In this document: piece by piece, positions 25,914-34,394 of the stretch
Position numbering within the stretch: the stretch's first letter is position 1
Layout: each line of letters opens with the position of its first letter
DNA from: Planctomycetaceae bacterium
Lineage (GTDB): Bacteria > Planctomycetota > Planctomycetia > Pirellulales > Pirellulaceae
Reading direction: 5' to 3'
DNA: 64,000 nt
Assembly (NCBI GenBank): GCA_018660825.1
Contig: JABJJO010000150.1
Span: 1 to 64,000, forward strand
Program-made: the position numbers and the translations under genes
The notes under the pieces: generated by a model
Database searches by the model: none
What the model was told of the DNA's origin: nothing
The model's input: the letters and a program-made list of their open reading frames with translations, nothing else

Positions 25914-28234
25914 TATTTTTCCTCACCTCGTCGTTTTAAAAATGGATCACTCAGTACAATCTCCGAGATGATCGTTTGGAATCTATATTCGTCCTTTTTC
26001 AATTGTTTCATTATTTTGTCAACGGCGCATTCATCGTAGTAATTCAGTCCGCGACCCAACGCAAAAACCAACATCCGCTCGGTTAACGTCCGAGCGAACG
26101 CTGCACCTCTACTAGTAAGTATATCCACTAACTCCATGGGTCCGTCGAATTTTTCACCTGTTGGTAATATACCTGAGGAATCTACCGGGAATTCGCCATC
26201 TTTGATGCGGTATTTACCGATCCCATCGAAATTTTCAAATCCAAAACCAAGCGGATCCATTTGGTTATGACAACTAGCACAAACGGCATTCTCGCGATGC
26301 AAATTGAGTTGTTCTCGAAAACTAGAGTTTGGCAATGCCTTTCCTGCCACCTCAATTACGGGTACATCTGCGGGTGGATCGGGAGGACGAACGCCGAGTA
26401 TATTTTGCATAATCCATTTGCCTCGTTTAACGGGTGCCGTACGATTGGGATTGGATGTTAATGTTAGAATACTCGCATGTGTTAGAATCCCCGATCGTGG
26501 TATCCCCGCGAGAGAAACTCGCACATACTGATCACTGTCACTCGCGGGTACAACGACTTGCAATCCATAGTGCGCCGCCAGCGTCTGATTCACGAACGTA
26601 TACTTACCATTGATAAAGTCAAACACAGGCAGATTTTCTTGCAGGACGTGCTCAAAAAAGAGCTCCGTCTCTCGCTGCATCGAATCTCGTAGTTCATCGG
26701 TGAACTCGTAAACATTAGGATCTGGTACCACTTCGTTGAGATTGCGAAGATTTAGCCATTGCGTCGCAAACCCCGCGGTCAAACCTTGCACCCGAGGGTC
26801 ACTCAACATCCTAGACAATTGAGCACGTAATACCTTTTGATTCGATAACGTCCCCTCTCTCGCAAGGTTAAGTAACTCGTCATCAGGCGTACTACACCAA
26901 ATAAAATACGACAGACGACTGGCCAATTCAAAATCATCCAGATCACGAATGCCCTTTACTGAACCTGCCCCCTCGCCACCTTCCAAGCGAAATATAAATC
27001 GCGGTGACACTAATATTGCGTTAACCGCAACCTGAATGCCTCGTTGAAAACTCTCCCCCTTATTCACGACCAATTGCACCAGCGTTTTATAAGGCTCTAG
27101 TTCTTTCGGACTTAATTCACGACGGAATACTCGATGAATAATCATGTCCAGCACAGCCGCAGCTTCATTGCTGACGTTGCTAGATTCCAGAGGAAGGTTA
27201 TCGTGAATCAATTTATTAAAAGAAGATAATTCATCCACGGCCACGGATGTCGGGCCAACCAATGTCACGTTAGAAAAATAAATATTACGATCTCGCTGCG
27301 ATGGATCTGGGTGTTTCGGATTATAAAAGTCATTCACGAATGAGAGTGCAATTTTATGCTGCCCAACAGAAAGTTCCATTTTAACGGTATATTTTCGCGG
27401 ATCGTCTCGCCCAGCTGACACCGACTGTTTAAACACGTTTTTTCCGCCCAAGGCCAGTTCCATCTTCGCTAATTCCGGTCCGGCTTGTTGCGCGCCAACA
27501 TCCACTGAAAACTCATAGCTACCCGTAGTTTCAATACTCACGAGTAGAGTTACGGTACCGTTGCTGTGAAAATCTATCGAAGTACCAGAAAGTCGACCAC
27601 CACCCACAATCGAGATATCCTTTTTGTCTATCAGCACCTTGTTAGCGGTTTCCGATCCGGGAACATAAACAATCCGCTCGCTGACCTGTTCCGCTGCGGT
27701 AAGATATTTTTCCAATAGCAATGGTGGAAGTGATAGCACATCCCCAATATTATCGAATCCTTCTCCCACATCATCCGATGGAAAATCGTCTGCAGGCCTA
27801 AAATCTATACCAAACAAATCCCGGATAGTGTTGTTATATTCCAAACGATTTAGACGCCGAATAGTGACACGCCCTGGATCTGAAATTAGATCACAATCAA
27901 TCGAATTAATTCGGTTCGCTACCCACAATTGCGTCTGTTTTGTTTCATTAGCGGTTGGTTGTTCAGCGTCTTCTGGAGGCATCGCTCCAAACCGTAACAC
28001 CTCATTGACCCGCTTCCAATTCTTGCGAAACTCGAGAAAGGATCCGGTTTCCGAAACGTGGTCAACGCGAATGCCACTCATTGCCTCCTCTTGATTATGA
28101 CAATCCACGCAATAGTTTTGAAAAAACTCGGACGCTCGGGCGCTGGCGATGTCATTTTTGGATTGCGCTGTAACAATAGAACATGCCGCAAAAAACCAGC
28201 AACTAATGGCGAATTTCCATATTTGCACAAGCAT
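25913..28234 (-). CDS. Cytochrome-like DUF1587/DUF1592/DUF1588/DUF1585 protein with a CBM-like insert
   Basis: 773 residues. A signal peptide (1-23) precedes a PSCyt-like CVDCHNQ heme site. Then come DUF1587 (RRLNRLEYNNTIRDLFG...SLPPLLLEKYLTAAEQ), an inserted beta-sandwich (about 205-310, with GSYEFSVDVGAQQAGPELAKM, YTVKMELSVGQHKIALSF) that resembles Ca-dependent carbohydrate-binding modules, then DUF1592/1588/1595 (RFIFRLE, DDFELASRLSYFIWCSTPDDELL, RAPVKRGKWI-like) and DUF1585 with a second heme site ASCHNQMDPLGFGFENFDGIG. Two heme c and a sugar-binding module suggest electron transfer near polysaccharide. It is upstream of the DUF1552 partner by a TAATG overlap. Confidence 0.92.
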   Translation of the reverse strand: MLVQIWKFAISCWFFAACSIVTAQSKNDIASARASEFFQNYCVDCHNQEEAMSGIRVDHVSETGSFLEFRKNWKRVNEVLRFGAMPPEDAEQPTANETKQTQLWVANRINSIDCDLISDPGRVTIRRLNRLEYNNTIRDLFGIDFRPADDFPSDDVGEGFDNIGDVLSLPPLLLEKYLTAAEQVSERIVYVPGSETANKVLIDKKDISIVGGGRLSGTSIDFHSNGTVTLLVSIETTGSYEFSVDVGAQQAGPELAKMELALGGKNVFKQSVSAGRDDPRKYTVKMELSVGQHKIALSFVNDFYNPKHPDPSQRDRNIYFSNVTLVGPTSVAVDELSSFNKLIHDNLPLESSNVSNEAAAVLDMIIHRVFRRELSPKELEPYKTLVQLVVNKGESFQRGIQVAVNAILVSPRFIFRLEGGEGAGSVKGIRDLDDFELASRLSYFIWCSTPDDELLNLAREGTLSNQKVLRAQLSRMLSDPRVQGLTAGFATQWLNLRNLNEVVPDPNVYEFTDELRDSMQRETELFFEHVLQENLPVFDFINGKYTFVNQTLAAHYGLQVVVPASDSDQYVRVSLAGIPRSGILTHASILTLTSNPNRTAPVKRGKWIMQNILGVRPPDPPADVPVIEVAGKALPNSSFREQLNLHRENAVCASCHNQMDPLGFGFENFDGIGKYRIKDGEFPVDSSGILPTGEKFDGPMELVDILTSRGAAFARTLTERMLVFALGRGLNYYDECAVDKIMKQLKKDEYRFQTIISEIVLSDPFLKRRGEEK

Positions 28235-28373
28235 TAGCTATTCTCAGATAGATCGACGACGGTGGGATGGTGAAGGTGGGTACGAACAGTGTATTGTTGC
28301 CACTGCTGAATTATACACCTTTCCGCCGCGAGACGCAGGAGCAATAACTTACTTGCCCTCGTAACCCGAATAA

Positions 28374-29753
28374 TTAAAGGATGTAATTACTCAGATCTTC
28401 GTCATCGACCACGCTTTGCAATCGCTCCGCGACATACGCTTGATTTATTTCAACCCGCCCGAGATTAATTTCGGCTGCTTCGAAACTCAGTTCTTCTAAG
28501 ACACGCTCCAAAATAGTGTGCAGTCTCCGGGCGCCGATATTTTGAGCACGTTGATTTACCTCAAATGCATAATCCGCCAACGCCACAATAGCATCGTCAG
28601 TAAACACCAGTTCCACGCCCTCAGTGGCCAAAAGCGCGACGTACTGTTTGGCAAGGGAGTTTTTTGGTTCTGTTAGGATTCTCCGAAAATCATCACTAGT
28701 GAGATTGTCTAGTTCAACTCGGATTGGGAATCGCCCTTGTAACTCCGGCATCAAGTCGCTTGGTTTAGTCGCGTGAAACGCTCCGGCGGCGATGAAAAGC
28801 ACGTGGTCCGTTCGCACATACCCATATTTTGTCTGCACCGTCGTGCCCTCGACAATCGGTAATAAATCCCGCTGTACGCCTTGCCGCGAGACATCAGCAC
28901 TTTTCCCTTGAGTTCCGATAACTTTATCCATCTCATCGAGGAACACGATTCCCATATTTTCCGCGAGATCGATTGCCATCGCGTGAACTTTGTCGTCGTC
29001 TAGCAATTCATCACATTTCTGTTCAAGTAGCGTCACTCTCGCCTCGGCAACAGTCGCCTGCCGTTGCTGACTGTTCTTTGGCATCATCTTGTCCAGCATC
29101 CCCTGTAGGTCCATGTCTAAACCCTCCATGCCCATCCCACCAATCATCACCGGCGAGTTTTTTTGTTGAGTAGTGATTTCAATGGTTCGTTGGTCAAGTT
29201 CGCCAGCCAACAACATCGCTCGCATTTTTTCTCGTGTTCGCTGATATTGCGACTCAACATCCGATTGTTCACTTGCCTCGTCCGACCCCACTAACGGTGG
29301 TGGAGACACCAACATATCAAGCAATGTATTTTCAACAGCCGCTGCGGCGTGGTCCTCGATCTTAACTCGTTCTTGTTGGCGGACCAAAGCAATAGAATTA
29401 TCCAGCAACTCCCGCACCATGCTTTCCACGTCACGTCCGTAATAACCCACCTCCGTATACTTAGTGGCCTCCACCTTAATGAAAGGTGCGCCAGTGAGGC
29501 GCGCGAGTCTGCGAGCTATTTCAGTTTTCCCTACGCCCGTAGGCCCGCTCATCAAAATATTTTTCGGCGCTACCTCGTCTCGCATTGCTGGATCGATTTG
29601 TTGACGCCTCCATCGATTGCGGATAGCTACTGCGACGAATCGCTTGGCTAAGTCTTGTCCCACGATGAATGCATCAAGTTTTTCAACAATCTCCCGAGGT
29701 GTCAGATCACATCGAGGGCCGGCCGTTTTGGTTGAATTTGATAATTGCATCAT
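28374..29753 (-). CDS. hslU: ATP-dependent protease ATPase subunit HslU
   Basis: 459 residues. AAA+ motifs are Walker A GPTGVGKT and Walker [10 protein letters not shown]. Other family parts are [22 protein letters not shown] at the N-terminus, an inserted domain about 130-260, the sensor [11 protein letters not shown], and a C-terminal EDLSNYIL tail that docks into HslV (typical SRYIL). The pore loop reads EVGYYGRD, where GYVG is usual. HslU unfolds substrates and feeds them to the HslV peptidase. The start overlaps the end of hslV by 4 bases (ATGA), giving the order hslV-hslU, the usual operon. Confidence 0.96.
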   Translation of the reverse strand: MMQLSNSTKTAGPRCDLTPREIVEKLDAFIVGQDLAKRFVAVAIRNRWRRQQIDPAMRDEVAPKNILMSGPTGVGKTEIARRLARLTGAPFIKVEATKYTEVGYYGRDVESMVRELLDNSIALVRQQERVKIEDHAAAAVENTLLDMLVSPPPLVGSDEASEQSDVESQYQRTREKMRAMLLAGELDQRTIEITTQQKNSPVMIGGMGMEGLDMDLQGMLDKMMPKNSQQRQATVAEARVTLLEQKCDELLDDDKVHAMAIDLAENMGIVFLDEMDKVIGTQGKSADVSRQGVQRDLLPIVEGTTVQTKYGYVRTDHVLFIAAGAFHATKPSDLMPELQGRFPIRVELDNLTSDDFRRILTEPKNSLAKQYVALLATEGVELVFTDDAIVALADYAFEVNQRAQNIGARRLHTILERVLEELSFEAAEINLGRVEINQAYVAERLQSVVDDEDLSNYIL

Positions 29754-30310
29754 GTCGTTGTCGATTCTAAAGTTTGGATAATTATGTTGTGATTTGTGTA
29801 AATATCTATATCGGCAGCGATGCCAAGTGCAGTTTCAACAATTTCCTGAGCCGTTAATTCTGAATGCCTGCACAACGCCGTCGCCGCCGCCATCGCATAA
29901 TTCCCACCCGATCCAATAGCCACAATTCCATCGGTCGGGCTGATCACATCACCAGTTCCGCTGACGAGCAGCGTGCTGCTGGGGTCCACTACAATCAACA
30001 TCGCCTCCAGTCGGCGTAACGCTCGGTCTGTTCGCCAGTCTTTGGCCAGTTCTGTTGCCGCGCGAGGCATATTCGCTGGGTGGTCCAACAACTTCGCCTC
30101 AAAGCGTTCCAACAAAGCAAATGCATCAGCACTAGATCCAGCGAAACCACAAAGTACCTTACCGTCAAGCAACGGTCGGATTTTACGGGCGTCGGATTTC
30201 ATGATAGCCGACCCTAAGGTGACTTGCCCATCGCCCCCCATCGCCACAATCCCCTGGTGACGAACCGCAAGGATCGTCGTCGCATGAAACGTTTCCGGCT
30301 TTTCACTCAT
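29750..30310 (-). CDS. hslV: ATP-dependent protease proteolytic subunit HslV
   Basis: 186 residues from the ATG at 30310 (a GTG at 30325 would add five residues). The sequence [20 protein letters not shown] shows a short propeptide before the catalytic Thr-Thr: cleavage would expose T in [33 protein letters not shown] and [11 protein letters not shown] are family hallmarks. A GGGGAG stretch precedes the ATG. The propeptide with HA before TT resembles the Bacillus ClpQ N-terminus more than the one-Met form of E. coli. It pairs with HslU through a 4-base overlap. Confidence 0.96.
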   Translation of the reverse strand: MSEKPETFHATTILAVRHQGIVAMGGDGQVTLGSAIMKSDARKIRPLLDGKVLCGFAGSSADAFALLERFEAKLLDHPANMPRAATELAKDWRTDRALRRLEAMLIVVDPSSTLLVSGTGDVISPTDGIVAIGSGGNYAMAAATALCRHSELTAQEIVETALGIAADIDIYTNHNIIIQTLESTTT

Positions 30311-30541
30311 TAGCGAACTCCCCACCTACATAATATATTTAACATTAACGAGGGTTAATTTTACTTCCCAAACGGTAGCTGTTAGCAACAACACCGCTCC
30401 GGCCCTAGTTACTCTTATTGTGCAACGATAACAAATTGTCGTAAATAGGCGGCTTGGAAAAACCATGCATCTCGTAGTAAACTATTGGTACACGCAATAC
30501 ATCCGTCAAACGCCACTAAGCCTTGGATTTACGAACACATA

Positions 30542-31120
30542 ATGTCCCCATTGCCCACCAGTCCCCGACTCATGAATCGACAAAACACGGCGATGCTAAT
30601 CGTCGACGTACAAACAGCCTTTCGTGAAGTCGTTCTCGACTTTGACCAAATGGTTTGGAATATTGACCGACTAGCACAGGCGGCAACTCTATTCGAGATA
30701 CCCGTTGCTGCCACTCAACAATATTCTAAAGGGCTGGGAACAACCGTTGACCAACTAGCGAAATACTCAGACCCGCAACTCGAGAAGCTAAGCTTTAGTT
30801 GTCGAGAATTCGACACGCTCTTTGAAGAATGGAAGCGTAATGGCATCTCAATTATCGTCGTCACTGGCATTGAACTCCATGTCTGTATCCAACAAACGGT
30901 CATGGACCTATTGTCGTACGGATTCGAGATTTACTTACCCATCGATGCTGTCAGCGGGCGACTAGAACTGGATGCTAAAATTGCTATCGACCGAATGCGG
31001 GACGCTGGCACCATCGTGACAACATGTGAGTCGGCCATGTTCGAATGGTGCGATTCCGCGGTCGACCCTTGCTTTAAACAAATCAGCGAATTGGCCAAAC
31101 AAACTTATTCCAAAACCTAA
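30542..31120 (+). CDS. Isochorismatase-like hydrolase (YcaC-type)
   Basis: 192 residues from the ATG at 30542; a longer upstream start at 30485 has no homologous counterpart in the family. The catalytic triad of the cysteine hydrolase family is D in [11 protein letters not shown] in LEKLSFS and C in ELHVCIQQT, as in the isochorismatase-like proteins. The segment [10 protein letters not shown] and the fold are typical. The substrate is unknown; related enzymes hydrolyse amides or nicotinamide. It is 55 bases upstream of the class V aminotransferase on the same strand, so it may belong to that unit. No isochorismate pathway genes are nearby. Confidence 0.85.
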   Translation: MSPLPTSPRLMNRQNTAMLIVDVQTAFREVVLDFDQMVWNIDRLAQAATLFEIPVAATQQYSKGLGTTVDQLAKYSDPQLEKLSFSCREFDTLFEEWKRNGISIIVVTGIELHVCIQQTVMDLLSYGFEIYLPIDAVSGRLELDAKIAIDRMRDAGTIVTTCESAMFEWCDSAVDPCFKQISELAKQTYSKT

Positions 31121-31175
31121 CTTTTGCCCCCGACCATTTCAACTAGACAATTTAATAAACCCGCTGGTATATCCC

Positions 31176-32366
31176 ATGACCAAAACCGCCACGCCCTACC
31201 CACCACTACATTCCCCCCGTCGAATCCTTATGGGCCCCGGGCCGAGTGATGTCCCACAAACCATTTTGGCCGCACTTGCCCAACCGACAGTGGGGCATCT
31301 TGACCCATTCTACCTACAAGCAATGGATGGACTGCAATCGATGTTGCGCCACGTTTTCAAAACGGACAATGAACTTACCTTTGCAGTTAGCGGTACGGGC
31401 TCCGCTGGCATGGAGACCGCGGTAGTCAATCTCGTCGAGCCTGGCGATTCCGTACTCATTTGTGTCAACGGTGTGTTTGGCAGTCGCATGGCTGACGTAG
31501 CGGAACGCGCGGGAGCGGTCGTTAATACGATCACCAAGCCTTGGGGCCAAATATTTACTACCACCGAACTCAAAAATGCGATTGTAAAATTTAAACCAAA
31601 GATCGTTGGTATTGTCATGGCAGAAACATCAACAGGGGCTTCCCAGCCAATTTCTGCCATCGCTGACGTCGTACACAACGCTGGTGGATTACTAATTGTT
31701 GATGCCGTCACATCCTTAGGCGGAATGAATGTTGAGGTAGACCAATGGGGAATCGATGTTGTATTTTCAGGCACTCAGAAATGCCTGAGTTGTCCTCCGG
31801 GATTGGCTCCAATTTCTTTTAGCCCGGCGGCTGTCGCATCTATCGAACGTCGCGCTACCAAGGTTTCCAGTTGGTATTTCGATGTTTCGATGATCGCTAA
31901 TTACTGGGGCGAAAATCGCGCCTATCACCATACCGCTCCTATCAACATGACCTTTGCCCTTTATGAAGCACTTCGTCTGCTGCTTGCGGAAGGGCTCGAA
32001 GCGTGCTATGCCCGCCATGCACTGAATCATCGTGCATTAAAGAGAGGGCTGGAAATTCTCGGGTTCACGTACGCCGCAGATCCCGAACATCAACTGCCAA
32101 TGCTTAACGCAGTCAATCTTCCCGCTGCTGTCGACGACGCCCAGATGCGGCTGGCACTATTAGAGCAATATAAGATAGAAATAGGCGGAGGCTTGGGGGA
32201 ATTGAAGGGTAAAGTCTGGAGAATCGGCATCATGGGGCATTCCGCGAAATCTGAAAATGTACTCAGTTTACTTGAAGCGCTCGAAAATCTTTTCGTAGAA
32301 AACCGTATTGTTTGCGAATCTGGCGTTGCCTGCCGGGCAGCGAATGCTGTTTATCTAAACGGCTAG
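31176..32366 (+). CDS. Class V aminotransferase (alanine-glyoxylate / serine-pyruvate type)
   Basis: 396 residues from the ATG at 31176. The N-terminus [17 protein letters not shown] and the next [13 protein letters not shown] are typical of serine-glyoxylate/alanine-glyoxylate aminotransferases. The PLP features are [20 protein letters not shown], the Asp-containing [10 protein letters not shown] and [13 protein letters not shown] with the Schiff-base Lys. It should move amino groups between Ala or Ser and glyoxylate, linking to glycolate and glycine metabolism. It is peroxisome-independent, cytoplasmic here. The isochorismatase-like gene precedes it. It is convergent with the FtsQ-like gene. 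Confidence 0.92.
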   Translation: MTKTATPYPPLHSPRRILMGPGPSDVPQTILAALAQPTVGHLDPFYLQAMDGLQSMLRHVFKTDNELTFAVSGTGSAGMETAVVNLVEPGDSVLICVNGVFGSRMADVAERAGAVVNTITKPWGQIFTTTELKNAIVKFKPKIVGIVMAETSTGASQPISAIADVVHNAGGLLIVDAVTSLGGMNVEVDQWGIDVVFSGTQKCLSCPPGLAPISFSPAAVASIERRATKVSSWYFDVSMIANYWGENRAYHHTAPINMTFALYEALRLLLAEGLEACYARHALNHRALKRGLEILGFTYAADPEHQLPMLNAVNLPAAVDDAQMRLALLEQYKIEIGGGLGELKGKVWRIGIMGHSAKSENVLSLLEALENLFVENRIVCESGVACRAANAVYLNG

Positions 32367-32473
32367 CGCGACTAATCTACGGCTAACATGTTAACATTTT
32401 TCGTTGGCAAGGTTGGGGACCTGCGGGTTGACATAACACTCACCCGAAATACACCAAAGTAATGGCTTCCGTA

Positions 32474-33295
32474 TCAATCTTCTTTCAACGGTATCACTTT
32501 TACACCGTCACGACTGCGCAAATCTATTTCCGTCGGCTCACTACTAATCTGCAACGTTTTATTCGCGTGATAGAACGCAGTTAGCTCCGCCAGCTTTTCT
32601 GGAGCTATTTGCTCGTCAATGGTTTCCTTTCCTGGTTCACTCCCCCATAATACGCGAATTTCCGGACGCTCCTTCAAAATAACATAGTAAACGACCGTTG
32701 AATCGCGAGGGTTCATTGTCACCTCAATTCGATAAAGTCCCATTTCTTTCCAAGGAATGCCGTCAAATAAACCGGCCAATTTCGCCGCACCAACAACTTT
32801 CGAATCCCCCCAAGGATCCCCTACAAGACCACTTGGCCGCAAATGGTCGGCGGCGATTCGCAGGTAATTTGATATGTCATCTGCGGTGAAATCAGCAGGA
32901 GGCAAGACGGTACCTTCAGCGTCAATTGGTAAAACGTGGGGGCGATCGTCATATTTAACTTCGACCATTGCCACAGGTTTTCGAAAGTTGACGACAACAG
33001 CGACACCACTGGGGTTTTTCTCAACTAATTCAACGGAATTGATCCATGAATGTAACGTGAATGCATCCGCTAACTGTTTGGTTAAATTACTATCGTCCAA
33101 AAACAACTCTTCCAAATTGTGCTGTTTGATGACATCTCGTAGTACGTCTCCTCGGATCCAACTCGGTTGTTCGGGCGACAATTGTATGCGCTCAGTTCGC
33201 AACGCAAACTTGTCGCTATGCCGCAGACGCGATTGTCCAATTCCCCATATCGCCAACGCCCCAATCACAACAACGGCAATAAGGACGATGTCCAT
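32474..33295 (-). CDS. FtsQ/DivIB-like membrane protein
   Basis: 273 residues from the ATG at 33295, preceded by AGGGACGG; an ATG at 33328 is also possible. A single N-terminal helix (about 1-18) is followed by a POTRA-like segment: TKQLADAFTLHSWINSVELVEKNPSGVAVVVNFRKPVAMVEV, matching the pattern of the FtsQ POTRA domain (V-x-a-l-p-x-h-p-W-V-x-x-a-x-V-x-r-x-x-P-x-x-l). The bulk of the protein is beta-rich and periplasmic. It lies downstream of murB on the same strand, a dcw-like context. FtsQ recruits FtsB/FtsL in other phyla. Planctomycetes lack FtsZ, so its role would differ. Identification is by motif and context. Confidence 0.62.
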   Translation of the reverse strand: MDIVLIAVVVIGALAIWGIGQSRLRHSDKFALRTERIQLSPEQPSWIRGDVLRDVIKQHNLEELFLDDSNLTKQLADAFTLHSWINSVELVEKNPSGVAVVVNFRKPVAMVEVKYDDRPHVLPIDAEGTVLPPADFTADDISNYLRIAADHLRPSGLVGDPWGDSKVVGAAKLAGLFDGIPWKEMGLYRIEVTMNPRDSTVVYYVILKERPEIRVLWGSEPGKETIDEQIAPEKLAELTAFYHANKTLQISSEPTEIDLRSRDGVKVIPLKED

Positions 33296-33393
33296 TGTCC
33301 GTCCCTGACGACATACACGGATTCCCATAGTTATTGCGATCCCTCATTTAGCATGGTCGCACCTTCGCGACTTGAACTAGCCTGCTAACATGC

Positions 33394-34272
33394 CTACCAA
33401 ACTTCAATTTGTTTTTGAATGGACACACCCAACTGCGAATCCACTTCCGCTTGAATATGTGTCAGAAGTGCTACGGCATCGGCGCAAGTCGCGCCTTCGC
33501 CGACAATCATGTAATTTGCGTGTGAGTCACTGATCATAACACCGCCTTGTTTGAACCCTTTTAGACCGGCTTGCTCAATCAAACTTGCCGCTTTAATCCC
33601 ACCGTGATCCTGGAACATACATAAACTACGTTCCCGTCCCTGAGGTTGTTGCCCTTTATTTACGATCCACAACGTTTGCATTTTCCTCGTGATTTCGTTG
33701 GCGTCGGCTGGCTGCAAGTCAAACTCTGCCTCAAGGACTACCAAATCATTGAGCGATGACTTTCTATAGGAGAACCGCAATTCATCTCTACCGCGCGTTT
33801 GCAAGTCTCCCCCGCGGGTCAAAACCGTGACACTTGTCGTTCGCTGGCCTATGTCACCGCTATTTGTACCCGCATTAGTGCGGACAGCTCCACCAACCGT
33901 ACCAGGGATTCCCGCCAGTTGCTCCAAGCCCTCAAGTCCCTCGCGTGCTGCGGTCGATACCAATTGCACCAAAGCAGCGCCCCCTCCGGCCTTTAACGTA
34001 TTGCCCGCAACTTCGATATTAGAAAATGCTGCTGCGGACAAGTGGATAACAATTCCGGGAACAACGTCCGAACAAACAATCAGGTTAGAACCGCCGCCTA
34101 GAACGCGAATGGAAACTTCCTGCGCACTGCAAACCTTGACCAGTTCAATCAATTCCGCCTGAGATGTAGGTTCCGCAAAATATTCACAAGTACCACCAAA
34201 TCGCAGGCCTGTGAACGTGCTTAACGATTCCCCCGACCTGACGATATGTTCAAATCCACTAAAATCTACCAT
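33394..34272 (-). CDS. murB: UDP-N-acetylmuramate dehydrogenase MurB (type II)
   Basis: 292 residues. The FAD-binding segments are TGLRFGGTCEYFAEPTS, VLGGGSNLIVCSD, GLEGLEQLAGIPGTVGGAVRTNAG and RFSYRKSSL; the substrate region is LIEQAGLKG with SDSHANYMIV. At the position of the catalytic Ser of GS-x-F-x-N-P the sequence reads LCMFQD (Cys218). E290 in QIEVW could be the conserved Glu. It makes UDP-MurNAc for peptidoglycan. The Ser-to-Cys change is seen directly; whether it lowers activity is unknown. The neighbour downstream is FtsQ-like, upstream the kinase-Hsp70 fusion. Confidence 0.93.
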   Translation of the reverse strand: MVDFSGFEHIVRSGESLSTFTGLRFGGTCEYFAEPTSQAELIELVKVCSAQEVSIRVLGGGSNLIVCSDVVPGIVIHLSAAAFSNIEVAGNTLKAGGGAALVQLVSTAAREGLEGLEQLAGIPGTVGGAVRTNAGTNSGDIGQRTTSVTVLTRGGDLQTRGRDELRFSYRKSSLNDLVVLEAEFDLQPADANEITRKMQTLWIVNKGQQPQGRERSLCMFQDHGGIKAASLIEQAGLKGFKQGGVMISDSHANYMIVGEGATCADAVALLTHIQAEVDSQLGVSIQKQIEVW

Positions 34273-34394
34273 GCTAATACAATCAATCCTAAAACAATTA
34301 ATTTATCACTCGATGAAAATAAATACTCTTTTGAACTACGCTTTATCCAAATAATAGAATACCCGCCCATTGTCTGTCAACTTAAACTAGTACA

